Shown here in pieces: positions 1 to 9,222 of a stretch of 64,000 nt of DNA. Both the position numbers and the translations under genes were made by a program. The stretch is from Syntrophosphaera sp035450685. Its GTDB lineage: Bacteria; Cloacimonadota; Cloacimonadia; Cloacimonadales; Cloacimonadaceae. The number at the start of each line of letters is the position of its first letter. The first letter of the stretch is position 1. The notes beneath the pieces were generated by a model. It was not told where the DNA came from, made no database searches, and worked only from the letters and a program-made list of their open reading frames with translations. Where the stretch lies: positions 1 to 64,000 of the forward strand of contig DAOTNF010000005.1 in assembly GCA_035450685.1 (NCBI GenBank), written 5' to 3'.

Positions 1-270
1 GTGGCAGGCGGTGCCGTCACACATCTTGATGATGTGTTTGCCTTTGGGCTCAAGAGAGAAGTGGCTGTAAAAGGTGGCGACGCCAAAGAGGTGCGCCGGC
101 GAGACCTTCAGGGAAGTGGCGATAAAGGTGAGCACTTCTTGCGGAAGGTAGCGATACTCGTGTTGGACGGCTTGCAGGATCGGGATGATCTTGTTGGCAT
201 TGAAATCGTAGGATTCCAATATCTCCAAGACCTTCGAGAAGCTGCGGACTGCAGTATTTTCAGAATTCAT
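1..270 (-). CDS. NuoE/HydC-type [2Fe-2S] subunit, 3' end cut by window edge
   Basis: This is the first 90 residues of a thioredoxin-like [2Fe-2S] protein of the NuoE / HydC / HndA family, which moves electrons between NAD(H) and a flavin subunit. The fold markers GVATFYSHF (residues 63-71) and the first two cluster cysteines in CDGTAC (Cys84, Cys89) are visible; the second cysteine pair lies beyond the left edge. The ATG at 268-270 follows an AGGAG six bases upstream. The gene follows rex by 83 bases on the same strand. A Rex neighbour favours a subunit of an electron-bifurcating hydrogenase over respiratory complex I, but only the missing downstream genes could decide this. Confidence 0.88.
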   Translation of the reverse strand, partial: MNSENTAVRSFSKVLEILESYDFNANKIIPILQAVQHEYRYLPQEVLTFIATSLKVSPAHLFGVATFYSHFSLEPKGKHIIKMCDGTACH

Positions 271-353
271 CTTTGCTCCTAATCTATCTCAGTTTTTATG
301 TATTTTTCCTGTAGTGGCGGTTTAATGGCTTTGCAAAAAACGCCTGGCTTTCG

Positions 354-1007
354 CTAATGGCTCCTCTCCACCTTGGTTTCGTGGTGGAGCTTTTCTGCCA
401 GGCGGCGGGAAAGAACCGCGAGCGAGGCGCTCATGTCCACGTCTTCCACAATGATGCCTTCAGGCACATCGAGGTGAACCGGAGTGAAGTTCCAGATCGC
501 CACAATGCCATTGTCTATCATCATTTGAGCCGTTGCCTGGGCATGCTCGGATGGAACCGTAAGGATTCCGATGTGGATATGCAGACGCCGGCAGAGATTG
601 GCAAAACGATCCAGGCCGTAGATCTTGACGCCGTTAATCGTGGTGCCGCTCAAGGCCGGATCGGTATCGAACGCCGCCACGATGGACAAGCCCTTGCGGG
701 AAAGCTCCTGATAGCCCAAAAGGGCGGAACCCAGGTGCCCCGCTCCCACCAGGAAGCAGGAACTGCTGTCGTTCCAATTCAGGAAACTCTTGATGGCTTC
801 GATCAGTTCCGCCGTCTTGTGCCCCACCTTGGGAACGCCAACCACCCCGGTCAAAGCCAGGTCCTTGCGCACTTGGGTCACGTGCACGCCGGTGATCTCC
901 GCCAGCCGGGTGGCAGACACGTGGCTTTGGCCTTCCCTCTGGAATTGTTGTAAGAGTTCCAGATACTGGGGCAGGCGTTTAAGCGTTAAAACCGGTATGG
1001 AAACCAT
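354..1007 (-). CDS. rex: redox-sensing transcriptional repressor Rex
   Basis: Rex represses fermentation and hydrogenase genes when the NADH/NAD+ ratio is low and leaves DNA when NADH binds. The 217 residues match the usual length. An N-terminal winged helix (about 1-75, with the recognition segment HVTQVRKDL) is followed by a Rossmann domain with GAGHLG at 88-93 and an acidic residue after the second strand (AAFDTDP). The ATG at 1005-1007 has AGGAG close upstream. It precedes the NuoE-like gene on the same strand, a common linkage of Rex with its targets. No classic Rex operator (TTGTGA-N6-TCACAA type) was recognised in either adjoining gap. Confidence 0.96.
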   Translation of the reverse strand: MVSIPVLTLKRLPQYLELLQQFQREGQSHVSATRLAEITGVHVTQVRKDLALTGVVGVPKVGHKTAELIEAIKSFLNWNDSSSCFLVGAGHLGSALLGYQELSRKGLSIVAAFDTDPALSGTTINGVKIYGLDRFANLCRRLHIHIGILTVPSEHAQATAQMMIDNGIVAIWNFTPVHLDVPEGIIVEDVDMSASLAVLSRRLAEKLHHETKVERSH

Positions 1008-1048
1008 CTTCTCTCCTTATCGTGGTATCTTATTCGATACTTTTATAT

Positions 1049-1077
1049 CGATAAATTTAGAAGCGTATTTCTGTCAA
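1049..1077 (-). promoter_or_regulatory. candidate promoter of rex
   Basis: Read on the minus strand, a perfect TTGACA (1077-1072) is followed 17-18 bases later by the weak -10 candidates TTATCG or TATCGA, about 45 bases before the rex start. The leader also holds two TATCGA copies (around 1048 and 1037) that might be an operator. The -35 is good and the -10 is poor. Confidence 0.4.
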
Positions 1078-1271
1078 GAGCTTTCTTCGCCGTTTCCTCC
1101 ATAGCCTCTGATGACGAGGTTATGATAATGACTTAGCAGCATCTAAGAGTTCACAGAACTTGAATAATTATCCCCGTCTTCATAGGTTGCCTTTTTCAAC
1201 TATCTCCGGTAGCCGCAAATCCGATATGCCTTCCGCCGTTTTACCTTTCCATTTTTCCGCGGCCTTTTTGG

Positions 1272-1412
1272 CGTAGCACCTATATATTATAGAGGGATGG
1301 GCCTCATTTGCATCCCCCTCTCCGGCCTGGGTCTTCCTGGGGTCAACCTTATAATTTATAAGGATGACCTAAGGATGATGGCTTAACCGCTTGTGGCAGC
1401 GAATGATGGCTA
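1272..1412 (+). repeat. R3 repeat copy 1
   Basis: It opens with GTAGCACCTATATATTAT, contains a pyrimidine-rich ATCCCCCTCTCCGG stretch and ends around the palindrome CCTTATAATTTATAAGG (inside the imperfect 27-base inverted repeat 1342-1368), followed by GACCTAAGGATGATGG. The same string recurs near 19.1, 26.7, 43.98 and 60.8 kb, and in degenerate form near 36.0 kb. Confidence 0.85.
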
Positions 1413-1701
1413 TATGAGGGATCATGGGGGTGGTTGCGATATTATCGTGGAAAGGTGGAAAGGTGAAATGGTGAAAAGGTGCCCCCGAAAACAAGTCCAC
1501 CAAGCTATTAACTGTGTCATCACGGGCTTGAACCGTGATCCAGTCTTTTAGAAACAACCACCCCGACCACAAAACAAAGCACACCAGTCTATGTACTGTG
1601 TCATCCCGGGCAAGCTTGCTTGAACCGGGATCCAGTCTTTTGGACACAAGCAGCCAGCCCGGAAACAAAGCACACCAAACTAAAAACCACATCATCCCGT
1701 G

Positions 1702-1791
1702 GGGGTGGCAAAGACCGTTTGCCACAGAGACCGGAGGTCTCTTCCAAACAGGCAACTCAGTTGCCTCTGCCGGACAGACTTCGGCAGCCCC
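1702..1791 (-). repeat. R2 four-hairpin repeat copy 1
   Basis: Four inverted repeats follow one another with no long spacer. On the plus strand they are TGGCAAA/TTTGCCA, AGAGACC/GGTCTCT, a GGCAAC/GTTGCC-like stem (one arm differs in this copy) and CTGCC/GGCAG. The element lies 151 bases past the stop of the M3 peptidase gene and is assigned to its strand because all copies share one orientation relative to the upstream gene. Confidence 0.85.
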
Positions 1792-1942
1792 CTAACTTAC
1801 ACCACTCCGCGGCAATCTGCGCCTTTTATCCGTGTTATCTGCGTGAACCACTCAGGTCTTTAATAAAAAATGGACTTCATGCGGTGAAGGGCGGCCCAGA
1901 GAAGGACCGCCCTGTGTCGTTTACAATATATGCGTAGGCAGG

Positions 1943-4042
1943 TCAGGCCTGCTTTTGCAGAAGCCCGTCCCGTATGAGCAGGGCGTCCGGGTCAGGTTTG
2001 CGTCCGCGGAAGGCCACAAAGAGGTCCATGGGATGGAAGGCGTTTCCGCGGGAGAGGATGTTCTCCCGGAAAGAGTTGGCGACTTCGGGGTTGAAGATGC
2101 CCTTTTCCTTAAAGAGGCTCCAGGCGTCCGCCTCCAGGGCTTCCGCCCACTTGTAGGAGTAGTAGCCCGCGGAGTAGCCTCCGGCAAAGATGTGGGCAAA
2201 GGAGCAGGAGGTGTTGCTGCCTTCAATGGGAGGCAAGACCTGGAAGCGCTGCGTGGCCTGCTTTTCAAAGGCGTCCACGTCCTTGATGTCGGCGGCTTTT
2301 GCCACGTGCCAGCTAAAGTCGAGCATGGCGTAGCGCAGTTGGGTCAGATTAGCCAGTCCAGCCTGGAAGTTTTTGGCGGCTATCACCTTGTCCAGCAGTT
2401 CCTTGGGCAGGGGTTCTCCGGTTTCGTGGTGCCTGGCGAAGAGGTTGAGGGCTTCCTCTTCCAGCAGCCAGTTTTCCATGATCTGGCTGGGCAGTTCCAC
2501 AAAGTCCCAGAGTACGCTGGTGCCGGAGAGGGCTTTGTAATAGCCATCCGCCAGCAGCGAATGCAGGGCGTGGCCAAACTCGTGGAATATGGTGCGGGCT
2601 TCATCCAGGCGCAAGAGGGAGGGCTGGTCGGCAGTCGAGGGGGTGAGGGAAGCCACTATCGCCACTTGGGGGCGGCGCAGCCCGTCGGAATGGAGCCCCT
2701 GTCCCTGGAAGCTGGTCTGCCAGGCTCCGCCGCGTTTGGTATCGCGGGGGAAGAGGTCCATATACATCAAACCGAGAAAGCTGTCGGAGCCATCGTAAAC
2801 TTCCCAGGTGCTCACATCCTTGTGCCAAGTGGGAACGTCGTGCACCTGCTTCACTTTGATGCCGTAGATGTGGTTTGCCACTTTGAAGAGGCCTTCCAGC
2901 ACGTTTTCCATCTTCAGCCAGGGGCGCAGTTCCTCGGGATCGTAGGCGTAGCGCTGCTCTTTGAGTTTGTTGGAGTAATAGCTCATGTCCCAGGGCTGGA
3001 AATCGGTGATGCCGTCGGTCTCGCGGGCGAAATCCATCACTTCCTGCACTTCCTTTTTGGCGGCAGGATAGGCGACGGCGTAGATCTTTTCCAAAAATCC
3101 GGTGGCGGTGGCGACGGACTCCGCCATGCGCTCTTCCAGCACATAGTCGGCATGGGTGGCGTAGCCGAGCAGATGGGCGCGTTCTTCGCGCAGTTCCAGG
3201 ATGCGTTTGATGTTGGCCTGGTTGTCAAAGTTGTCGTTGAAGGCGCGGGAGGCGTAGGCTGCCTGGCTCTGGCGGCGCAGTTCGCGGTTGCGGCAATAGG
3301 TGAGTAGTGGCACCATGCTGGAGGGTTGCAGGTTGAAGAGCCAGCCGCCGTCCTTGCCTTTGACCTTGGCCAGATGCGCGGCTCCAGCCAAAACGCCTGT
3401 GGGCATGCCTTCCACGTCGGCGGGATCGGTGATGTGCAGTTCCCAGGCGTTGGTGGCGTTCAGCACGTTGTCGCTGAATTTGGGGTGCAGTTGGGAAGAT
3501 TCCATGGCGATGGCGGTCAGCTTTTTCTTGCCTTCCTCATCCAGAAGTGCGCCGCCGCGGATGAAGCCTTTGTAGGCGCGCTCGATCAGGCGGTAGCGTT
3601 CGGCCTGGCGCAGATAGTCTTTGTCCGAATAATCTTTGGGCAGTTCGGGGCGGGGCTTGCCCTCCACTTCCTGTTCCCACACCTTTTTGACCCGCTCGAA
3701 GATAACCGGGTCGGTGGAGATGCTGCTGCCAAACTCCGCCAGCAGGGGAGAAATCTGCTGAGCCAGAGCCTTGAACGCGGCATCCGACTCCGCGGACAGC
3801 AGGTTGTAATAGATGGAGGAAACGTAATCCAACTGCTCGCCGCTCAATTCCAGGGCCAGGACTGTGTTTTCAAAATTTGGCTCGGCGGGATTGTTTTTCA
3901 GGGCTTCGATCTCCTCCTTCGCGATCCTGATGGCTTCCTGGATGGCGGGCAGGTAGTGCTCGGTCTTGATCTCGGGAAAGGGGATGGCTTTCAGCCGGTG
4001 GCTGTCATTCCGTTTTAAGAGGGGGTTGGCGGTTGTTGTCAT
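1943..4042 (-). CDS. M3 family oligopeptidase / peptidyl-dipeptidase (Dcp-like)
   Basis: This is a zinc metallopeptidase of family M3, which cleaves short peptides in the cytoplasm or periplasm. The 699 residues match the Dcp/oligopeptidase A length. The active-site helix reads FHEFGHALHS (about residues 483-492), and the third zinc ligand lies in VELPSQ (about residue 514). The long helical N-terminal half and the C-terminal GGYSAGYYSY segment are also typical. No signal peptide is seen, so a cytosolic oligopeptidase is more likely than a secreted one. The ATG at 4040-4042 has AAGGA seven bases upstream. The gene stands alone, with a repeat island downstream. Substrate preference cannot be read from sequence. 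Confidence 0.95.
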   Translation of the reverse strand: MTTTANPLLKRNDSHRLKAIPFPEIKTEHYLPAIQEAIRIAKEEIEALKNNPAEPNFENTVLALELSGEQLDYVSSIYYNLLSAESDAAFKALAQQISPLLAEFGSSISTDPVIFERVKKVWEQEVEGKPRPELPKDYSDKDYLRQAERYRLIERAYKGFIRGGALLDEEGKKKLTAIAMESSQLHPKFSDNVLNATNAWELHITDPADVEGMPTGVLAGAAHLAKVKGKDGGWLFNLQPSSMVPLLTYCRNRELRRQSQAAYASRAFNDNFDNQANIKRILELREERAHLLGYATHADYVLEERMAESVATATGFLEKIYAVAYPAAKKEVQEVMDFARETDGITDFQPWDMSYYSNKLKEQRYAYDPEELRPWLKMENVLEGLFKVANHIYGIKVKQVHDVPTWHKDVSTWEVYDGSDSFLGLMYMDLFPRDTKRGGAWQTSFQGQGLHSDGLRRPQVAIVASLTPSTADQPSLLRLDEARTIFHEFGHALHSLLADGYYKALSGTSVLWDFVELPSQIMENWLLEEEALNLFARHHETGEPLPKELLDKVIAAKNFQAGLANLTQLRYAMLDFSWHVAKAADIKDVDAFEKQATQRFQVLPPIEGSNTSCSFAHIFAGGYSAGYYSYKWAEALEADAWSLFKEKGIFNPEVANSFRENILSRGNAFHPMDLFVAFRGRKPDPDALLIRDGLLQKQA

Positions 4043-4393
4043 GTGTAGTCCTTATGTTTATTGATTTTCTGAGGGATAAGATAATCCACCCCGCCAATCG
4101 GTCAACCCTTTTTCCGGGGAATTGTGCTGCAACACAGCTTCCATCAAGGCCTTGGCATCTTGGTAAAAATATATTGACGGATATCTGTCTTTGGAGGAAT
4201 TGGTCAGTCAGGGGAATGTATTCCCATATTGTGCTTAACAGCCAATAGTTTGTGTTAGAGTGTGTCTGAGACGGCAGCTCATAACGGCTGCGGCTCGTTC
4301 CTTTATATCCCTTCAAAGCAAAACTCGGGGCCGGTCTGAGACCCCGGCTCCGGTGGAACTTTCGATTTTAATGATCTAAGCAAGGAGATGAAC
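4043..4393. other. divergent intergenic region with a hairpin leader
   Basis: This 351-base gap separates two divergent genes. At about 4326-4352 a GC-rich imperfect hairpin (CGGGG pairing with CCCCG, with GGTCTGAGACC inside) sits in the presumed leader of the large secreted protein. A TTGACG at about 4174 has no good -10 partner. No known riboswitch or RNA gene was recognised. Confidence 0.5.
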
Positions 4394-7300
4394 ATGCTTA
4401 AAAAACTTCTTATAGTCTTGATAGTGGCCATGACTGCCTGGTCCGTGTATGCGGCCTCGGCGGTTGTGGATGCCCGCCCTGCTCAAATCGACATCAGCTC
4501 GGCTTCTTCGGAGAGCGCTGTGTTAGTCACTGTGTCGGACTACACGTCAGATGATGCCCGATACAGGCTTTACAATGGCTCAAACCAGTACAACTGCTGG
4601 GACGCAGCCACTTCTACCTATATTACTTCAACAAGTTACTCTTCCGGACCGCAGGTTCCCGGCACACCCACCACTTCCAGCACATGGTGGATCATGTTTC
4701 AGAGAGGCAACAATGCTACAACCGTAGCAAGCTATCGGGATAGGCTTGGCCCGGCTTATACCTCAAACTATAGAACTGTAGTACTGCCTGCCGCGACAGC
4801 TATAACTACTCCTGTATCCATCACCAACAGCGATGTAACTTTTTCAACCTGGAATGATTTTTCCTCTAAATATGTGATTTTAGCTTATGATGCCACCATA
4901 GGTGGAACTCTGATCAGTGCTACATCATCTGCTTTAACTACCGGGGCTTTCAACTTGGTGGTTGAAGCAGGCACAACTATCCAAAGAATCGAAGTTCGGG
5001 ACGTACTCAATAATCTAATCGAGAGCGTGACTGGAACCTGGCCTGCCGTTGGGCAGCCCATAATAGCGGTTACCGGTTCCCTGAACCCCTTTACCGCCTA
5101 CACCGGCACGCCTTCTGTCTCCCAGAGCTATACCCTGAGCGGCTCCAACCTGACAGCGGGAATCGTGGTTACTCCCCCCGCTGGCTTTGCCATCTCCACG
5201 GACGACATCACTTTCCATACCACCGCCCAGACTCTGGCTTCCACCTTCAACGGCCCGGTCTATGTGCGCCTCACGGGTGCAACCGCCGGCAATTATTCCG
5301 GCGACATCACCCACACCAGCACAGGGGCCACCCAGGTGGATCTGGCTGTCAGCGGCACGGTTAGCGACCCTGTGCCGACCATCCACACCACTGGCACTCT
5401 GGACGCCTTTGCCACCCTGGAGGGAACTCCCTCCGCGGCTCAGACCTACACCCTTTACGGTGAGTTGCTTACCGCCAATATTATAGTGACTCCTCCCGCA
5501 GGTTTTGAGCTTTCAACCGATGGCAACAGTTACAGCTCTTCACTTTCACTTGCTCCCAGCTTCGACGGCCCGGTCTATGTGCGCCTGATCGGTACCACGG
5601 TTGGCAACTATGGCGGCAACATCACCCACACCAGCGCCGGAGCCACTCAGGTGGATCTGCCCGTTACTGGCGAAGTGCAGACTCCGGCTGGGCCAACCAT
5701 CTTTTTGGAAGAGAACTTCAACTATACCGCTGGCGAACTGCTCACAGCTAATGGATGGACAGCACACAGTGGGATAGGCAGCAATCCAGCGATTGTTGGT
5801 TCCACTGGCCTTACTTATGCAGGTTATCCGCCATCTTCTGGCTTGAGTGGAGAGACAGTATTCTCAGGACCGGCCGAAGACGTTCATAGAACATTCCCGG
5901 TCCAAACCAACGGCACTGTCTATGCTTCCTTCCTGTTCAACGCCATATCCCTGCCAAACACCACCGCTGACTATCTGATTCATTTCGGACCTGACCCGAT
6001 AGGCACTGATTTTAAGGGTAGGTTCTTTACCCAGAAAGACAACGACGGGAACCTGCGCTTTGGTTTGACCAAGGCTGCTGCTGCGACTGGGGCTGTCTGG
6101 ACGGATTATGTGTACGCGCAAAACACCACTTATCTGATAGTGATTAAATATGTGATCAATAGCGGCACGGCGAACGATGAAGTTTATATGTGGGTAAACC
6201 CCGCCATCGGCGCGACAGAACCCACTCCGCAACTCACCGCGTCTGATGCTACCGGCACAGATGCTGCCAACATTGGTTCGATCGCCATCAGGCAGGGAAC
6301 CAATACCCCCCTTGCCTTGATCGACGGCATCCGCGTGAGCAACGATTGGGCGATCCTCTGGAGCGGCGATGCTCCGCCTGCACCGGTCATCACTGTGACA
6401 GGCGAGCCTGCTCCCCTGGCCAACTATGCGGGCTGCCCTTCCGAGGAAATATCCGAATACAGCCTCAGCGGAAGCAATTTGCAAGCCCCCATCAACATTG
6501 TGGCGCCGACAGGATTTGAAGTCTCATCGACCGGCACGGGCGGCTGGGCTTCCAGCATCGATGTCCCCGCCGACTTCAACGGCCTCATTTATGTGCGCCT
6601 GGTTAGCGGCGTGGTTGGAACCCATGGTGGAAACATCACCCACAACAGCAGCGGGGCAACCGAAGTTACCGTCAGGGTGGAAGGCGAAACCTTCGTTTCA
6701 CCTGTTGTGTGGAACATTACGGCGAACCTCACCGCCTTTGACCATGAAGTGGGAACACCTTCCGCGGCGCAGTCATACACCCTTAGCGCGACAGGCGCCC
6801 TCGATGACATTACCGTCAGCGTGGCAATTCCCTTTGAGCTTAGTCTAAACGGAAGCACCGGCTGGACAGATGAGCTTGTATTGACTTCTAATTTCAACGG
6901 TTCTGTCTATGTGCGGATGAATTCAGCGACAGCAGGCCAATTCACCGACAATGTCGTGCACAGCTCGCTTAATGCCACGCCTTATAACCTGCCGGTCAGC
7001 GGCACCGCCGCACTCCCCGCAGGAAACTATGCCACCGACCTGTTCTTCAGCGAATACATCGAAGGAGACAGCAACAACAAGGCACTGGAGATATTCAATG
7101 GCACCGGAGTTCCAGTGGATTTGTCTGCTTACAAGGTCTTCTTGTATCCTAACGGAGCTACAACGCCTAACAATACACTGACTTTCCCGGCTGGAACGAT
7201 GCTGGCCCACAACGATGTGTATGTCATTGCCAACTCAGGTGCCAATGCTGCGATACAGGCTGAGGCAGATACTACCAGCACAGTCACTTACTTCAACGGC

Positions 7301-8611
7301 GACGACGCGGTTGCCCTGGTGAAAATTGTTGACGGAGTTGATCAGAATGTAGATATCATCGGCTGTATCGGCGAAGACCCAGGCGCTGCCTGGACAGCCG
7401 ATGGCGGATATTCCACCCTGAACAAGACTCTCGTCCGCAAACCTACCGTCACAGAGGGTATCTCAGTGAACCCCACCACCGGATTCCCCACCCTTGCCAC
7501 AGAATGGGATGTGTATCCGCAAGATACAACCGATTATCTCGGTTTCCACACCTTCACTCCTGGCGTCCAGGTAGCGGAGGCTCCTGTGCTTACACCCGCG
7601 GGTGGAGTCTATTATTCCACGGTGAATGTGACCATGTCCTCCGCGACTCCTGGCGCGACCATCTACTACACCACCGATGGCAGCACCCCCAGCGACACCA
7701 ACGGTTTAACCTATACCGCTCCCATTGCGGTTAGCGCGACCACTACGGTGAAAGCCATCGCCTACGCTACTGGTTACACTCCCAGCAGCGTGACCACGGA
7801 AGCCTACATGCTCCCGGTCTCCATCCCGGACATTGCCACCCTGCGCGCTCAGCCCACTGGCAGCAACGTTTACAAGCTGACCGGCGAGGCCGTGCTGACC
7901 TTCCAGCAGGCGCAACGCCACCAGAAATACATCCAGGATGCCACAGCCGCCATTCTGATCGATGATAATGCCGGTCTCATCACGAGTACGTATAACCTTT
8001 ACGACGGCATCACCGGCGTTACCGGAACCCTGGGTCTCTACAGAAACATGCTGCAGTTCACTCCCGTGGCCGATCCCGGAGCTGCGACCTCAAGCGGAAA
8101 CACCATTGTTCCGGAAGTACGCACCCTGGCCAGCCTCACCACCGCCGATCAGGCCAAGCTGATCAAGGTGATGAATGCAACCGTGGATGCCACTCTGGGA
8201 ACCTATCCCGCGAATGCTTCCAACATCAACGTCACCGACCCCACCGCGACCCTCGTGATGCGCACCTTCCCCAATACAGACTACAGCGGAACCCCTATCC
8301 ACACAGTGCCAGTCAACATCACCTGCCTGGTGGGTCAGTATGACGCTAATATGCAGATCTCACCTCGCTTCCTGGCTGATTTTGAAGTAGCCGGCGGCAC
8401 ATTGGACGCCCCTGTCGTCACCATCTCCCGCGTGGGAAGCGACATACAGCTCACTTGGGCTGATGTGGATGGAGCCACCAGCTATCGCGTGGAAGCCGCC
8501 TCCGATCCCTATGGCACCTACACCACCCTGGGTACCACCACCGATATATCCTATACGATACAAAACCCCACGGAAGCTATGAAGTTCTTCCGTGTGATCG
8601 CCATTAACTAA
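4394..8611 (+). CDS. giant secreted multidomain surface protein
   Basis: This exported protein of 1405 residues has a signal peptide (MLKKLLIVLIVAM...). The ATG at 4394 is preferred to the one at 4388 because AAGGAG (4382-4387) touches the latter but stands six bases before 4394. In order: an unrecognised N-terminal region (about 25-220); four Ig-like repeats of about 90-100 residues (about 224-323, 329-430, 666-769, 771-872) sharing FNGPVYVRL and GNYSGDITH-like strings; a jelly-roll-like insert between the second and third (about 436-656); a lamin-tail-like domain (about 876-1056, SEYIEGDSNNKALEIFNG); a chitobiase C-terminal-like domain (about 1059-1140, TIYYTTDGSTPS); an OB-like region (1143-1329); and a terminal FN3-like domain. 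No catalytic motif is seen, so adhesion or polymer binding is the likely role. It lacks the sorting tail seen on other exported proteins here. Confidence 0.85.
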   Translation: MLKKLLIVLIVAMTAWSVYAASAVVDARPAQIDISSASSESAVLVTVSDYTSDDARYRLYNGSNQYNCWDAATSTYITSTSYSSGPQVPGTPTTSSTWWIMFQRGNNATTVASYRDRLGPAYTSNYRTVVLPAATAITTPVSITNSDVTFSTWNDFSSKYVILAYDATIGGTLISATSSALTTGAFNLVVEAGTTIQRIEVRDVLNNLIESVTGTWPAVGQPIIAVTGSLNPFTAYTGTPSVSQSYTLSGSNLTAGIVVTPPAGFAISTDDITFHTTAQTLASTFNGPVYVRLTGATAGNYSGDITHTSTGATQVDLAVSGTVSDPVPTIHTTGTLDAFATLEGTPSAAQTYTLYGELLTANIIVTPPAGFELSTDGNSYSSSLSLAPSFDGPVYVRLIGTTVGNYGGNITHTSAGATQVDLPVTGEVQTPAGPTIFLEENFNYTAGELLTANGWTAHSGIGSNPAIVGSTGLTYAGYPPSSGLSGETVFSGPAEDVHRTFPVQTNGTVYASFLFNAISLPNTTADYLIHFGPDPIGTDFKGRFFTQKDNDGNLRFGLTKAAAATGAVWTDYVYAQNTTYLIVIKYVINSGTANDEVYMWVNPAIGATEPTPQLTASDATGTDAANIGSIAIRQGTNTPLALIDGIRVSNDWAILWSGDAPPAPVITVTGEPAPLANYAGCPSEEISEYSLSGSNLQAPINIVAPTGFEVSSTGTGGWASSIDVPADFNGLIYVRLVSGVVGTHGGNITHNSSGATEVTVRVEGETFVSPVVWNITANLTAFDHEVGTPSAAQSYTLSATGALDDITVSVAIPFELSLNGSTGWTDELVLTSNFNGSVYVRMNSATAGQFTDNVVHSSLNATPYNLPVSGTAALPAGNYATDLFFSEYIEGDSNNKALEIFNGTGVPVDLSAYKVFLYPNGATTPNNTLTFPAGTMLAHNDVYVIANSGANAAIQAEADTTSTVTYFNGDDAVALVKIVDGVDQNVDIIGCIGEDPGAAWTADGGYSTLNKTLVRKPTVTEGISVNPTTGFPTLATEWDVYPQDTTDYLGFHTFTPGVQVAEAPVLTPAGGVYYSTVNVTMSSATPGATIYYTTDGSTPSDTNGLTYTAPIAVSATTTVKAIAYATGYTPSSVTTEAYMLPVSIPDIATLRAQPTGSNVYKLTGEAVLTFQQAQRHQKYIQDATAAILIDDNAGLITSTYNLYDGITGVTGTLGLYRNMLQFTPVADPGAATSSGNTIVPEVRTLASLTTADQAKLIKVMNATVDATLGTYPANASNINVTDPTATLVMRTFPNTDYSGTPIHTVPVNITCLVGQYDANMQISPRFLADFEVAGGTLDAPVVTISRVGSDIQLTWADVDGATSYRVEAASDPYGTYTTLGTTTDISYTIQNPTEAMKFFRVIAIN

Positions 8612-8632
8612 ACAACAAGAGTAAACAATACA

Positions 8633-8664
8633 AAACCCGGGAGCTTCGGCTTCCGGGTTTTTTG
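8633..8664 (+). terminator. rho-independent terminator after the giant secreted protein
   Basis: AACCCGG-x-AGC, loop TTCG, GCT-x-CCGGGTT form a strong stem followed by a run of T. It starts about 20 bases after the stop codon. Confidence 0.88.
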
Positions 8665-9222
8665 GTTTATGTTTACCCGACATGGATGACTATGGCCTGA
8701 TACTATCCACAAATTACACAAATTATCACGAATTATAAAGGGTGGAAAGGTGGAATGGTGAAACAAGGCGGTTCAGCGACCGCCAGTACTAAGTAGCGGT
8801 GCTTGCCATAGCGCCGTTTTGGGATAACCACTCGACCCCGAAACAAGCTCCAACAAGCTATGTACTGCGTCATCCCGGGCAAGCGTGCTTGACCCGGGAT
8901 CAAGTCTTTTAGAATAATCATCCACAAATTACACAAATTATCACGAATAAAAGAACAGAATAAGGGCAAGTGCCAGCTCAGAACAAGTGGCAAATCCCGA
9001 ACCTATCTTACACCAATCTGCGGCAATCTGCGCCTTTTATCCGCGCTGATCTGCGTGAACCGCTTGAGTCGTGATCCAGTCCCAGAGGGGTGGCAAAGTC
9101 TGTTTGCCGCAGAGACCGGCTGTCTCTTCCCAAACAGTCAACTCCGTTGCCTCTGCCAAACAGACTTCGGCAGCCCATAACTTACACAAGCTAAGCAGGA
9201 TCAGTCACTTTCAGGATCGATA
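8665..9222. repeat. intergenic repeat island 2 (R5, R4, R1, R5, R2)
   Basis: This region lies between convergent genes. R5 units (tandem AAATTACAC-like) occur at 8706-8740 and 8926-8985, an R4 purine tract at about 8741-8770, a small GGCGGT/ACCGCC hairpin at about 8768-8785 (also seen near 44195), an R1 hairpin at 8868-8919, a repeat also found near 1797 and 45325 at about 9000-9065, and R2 at 9087-9176. No gene is supported. Confidence 0.78.
9087..9176 (-). repeat. R2 four-hairpin repeat copy 2
   Basis: The same four-hairpin order as copy 1. Stem 1 is well kept, stem 2 is shortened to GAGAC/GTCTC, and stems 3 and 4 carry single mismatches. It lies 46 bases past the stop of the minus-strand acidic-tail gene, in the same relative orientation as the other copies. 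Confidence 0.82.

Larger units (their letters stand above)
1008..1942. repeat. intergenic repeat island 1 (R3, R4, R1 x2, R2)
   Basis: This 935-base gap shows no convincing gene. It holds an R3 copy (1272-1412), an R4 purine tract (about 1448-1495), two R1 hairpins (1514-1557 and 1597-1650), an R2 four-hairpin element (1702-1791), and a stretch at about 1797-1860 that also occurs near 9000-9065 and 45325-45360. Apart from the candidate rex promoter, nothing was recognised in 1080-1270. ORFs crossing the island translate repeats only. Confidence 0.8.

Noticed and set aside
1535..1937. ORFs with HPGQACLTRDPVF or ATETGGLFQTGNSVA-like translations here and in the other islands
   Set aside because: They translate R1 and R2 repeats and have no ribosome site or codon signal.
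1955..3307. Long plus-strand ORF of 450 codons
   Set aside because: It is the antisense shadow of the M3 peptidase gene, which has clear motifs and a ribosome site.
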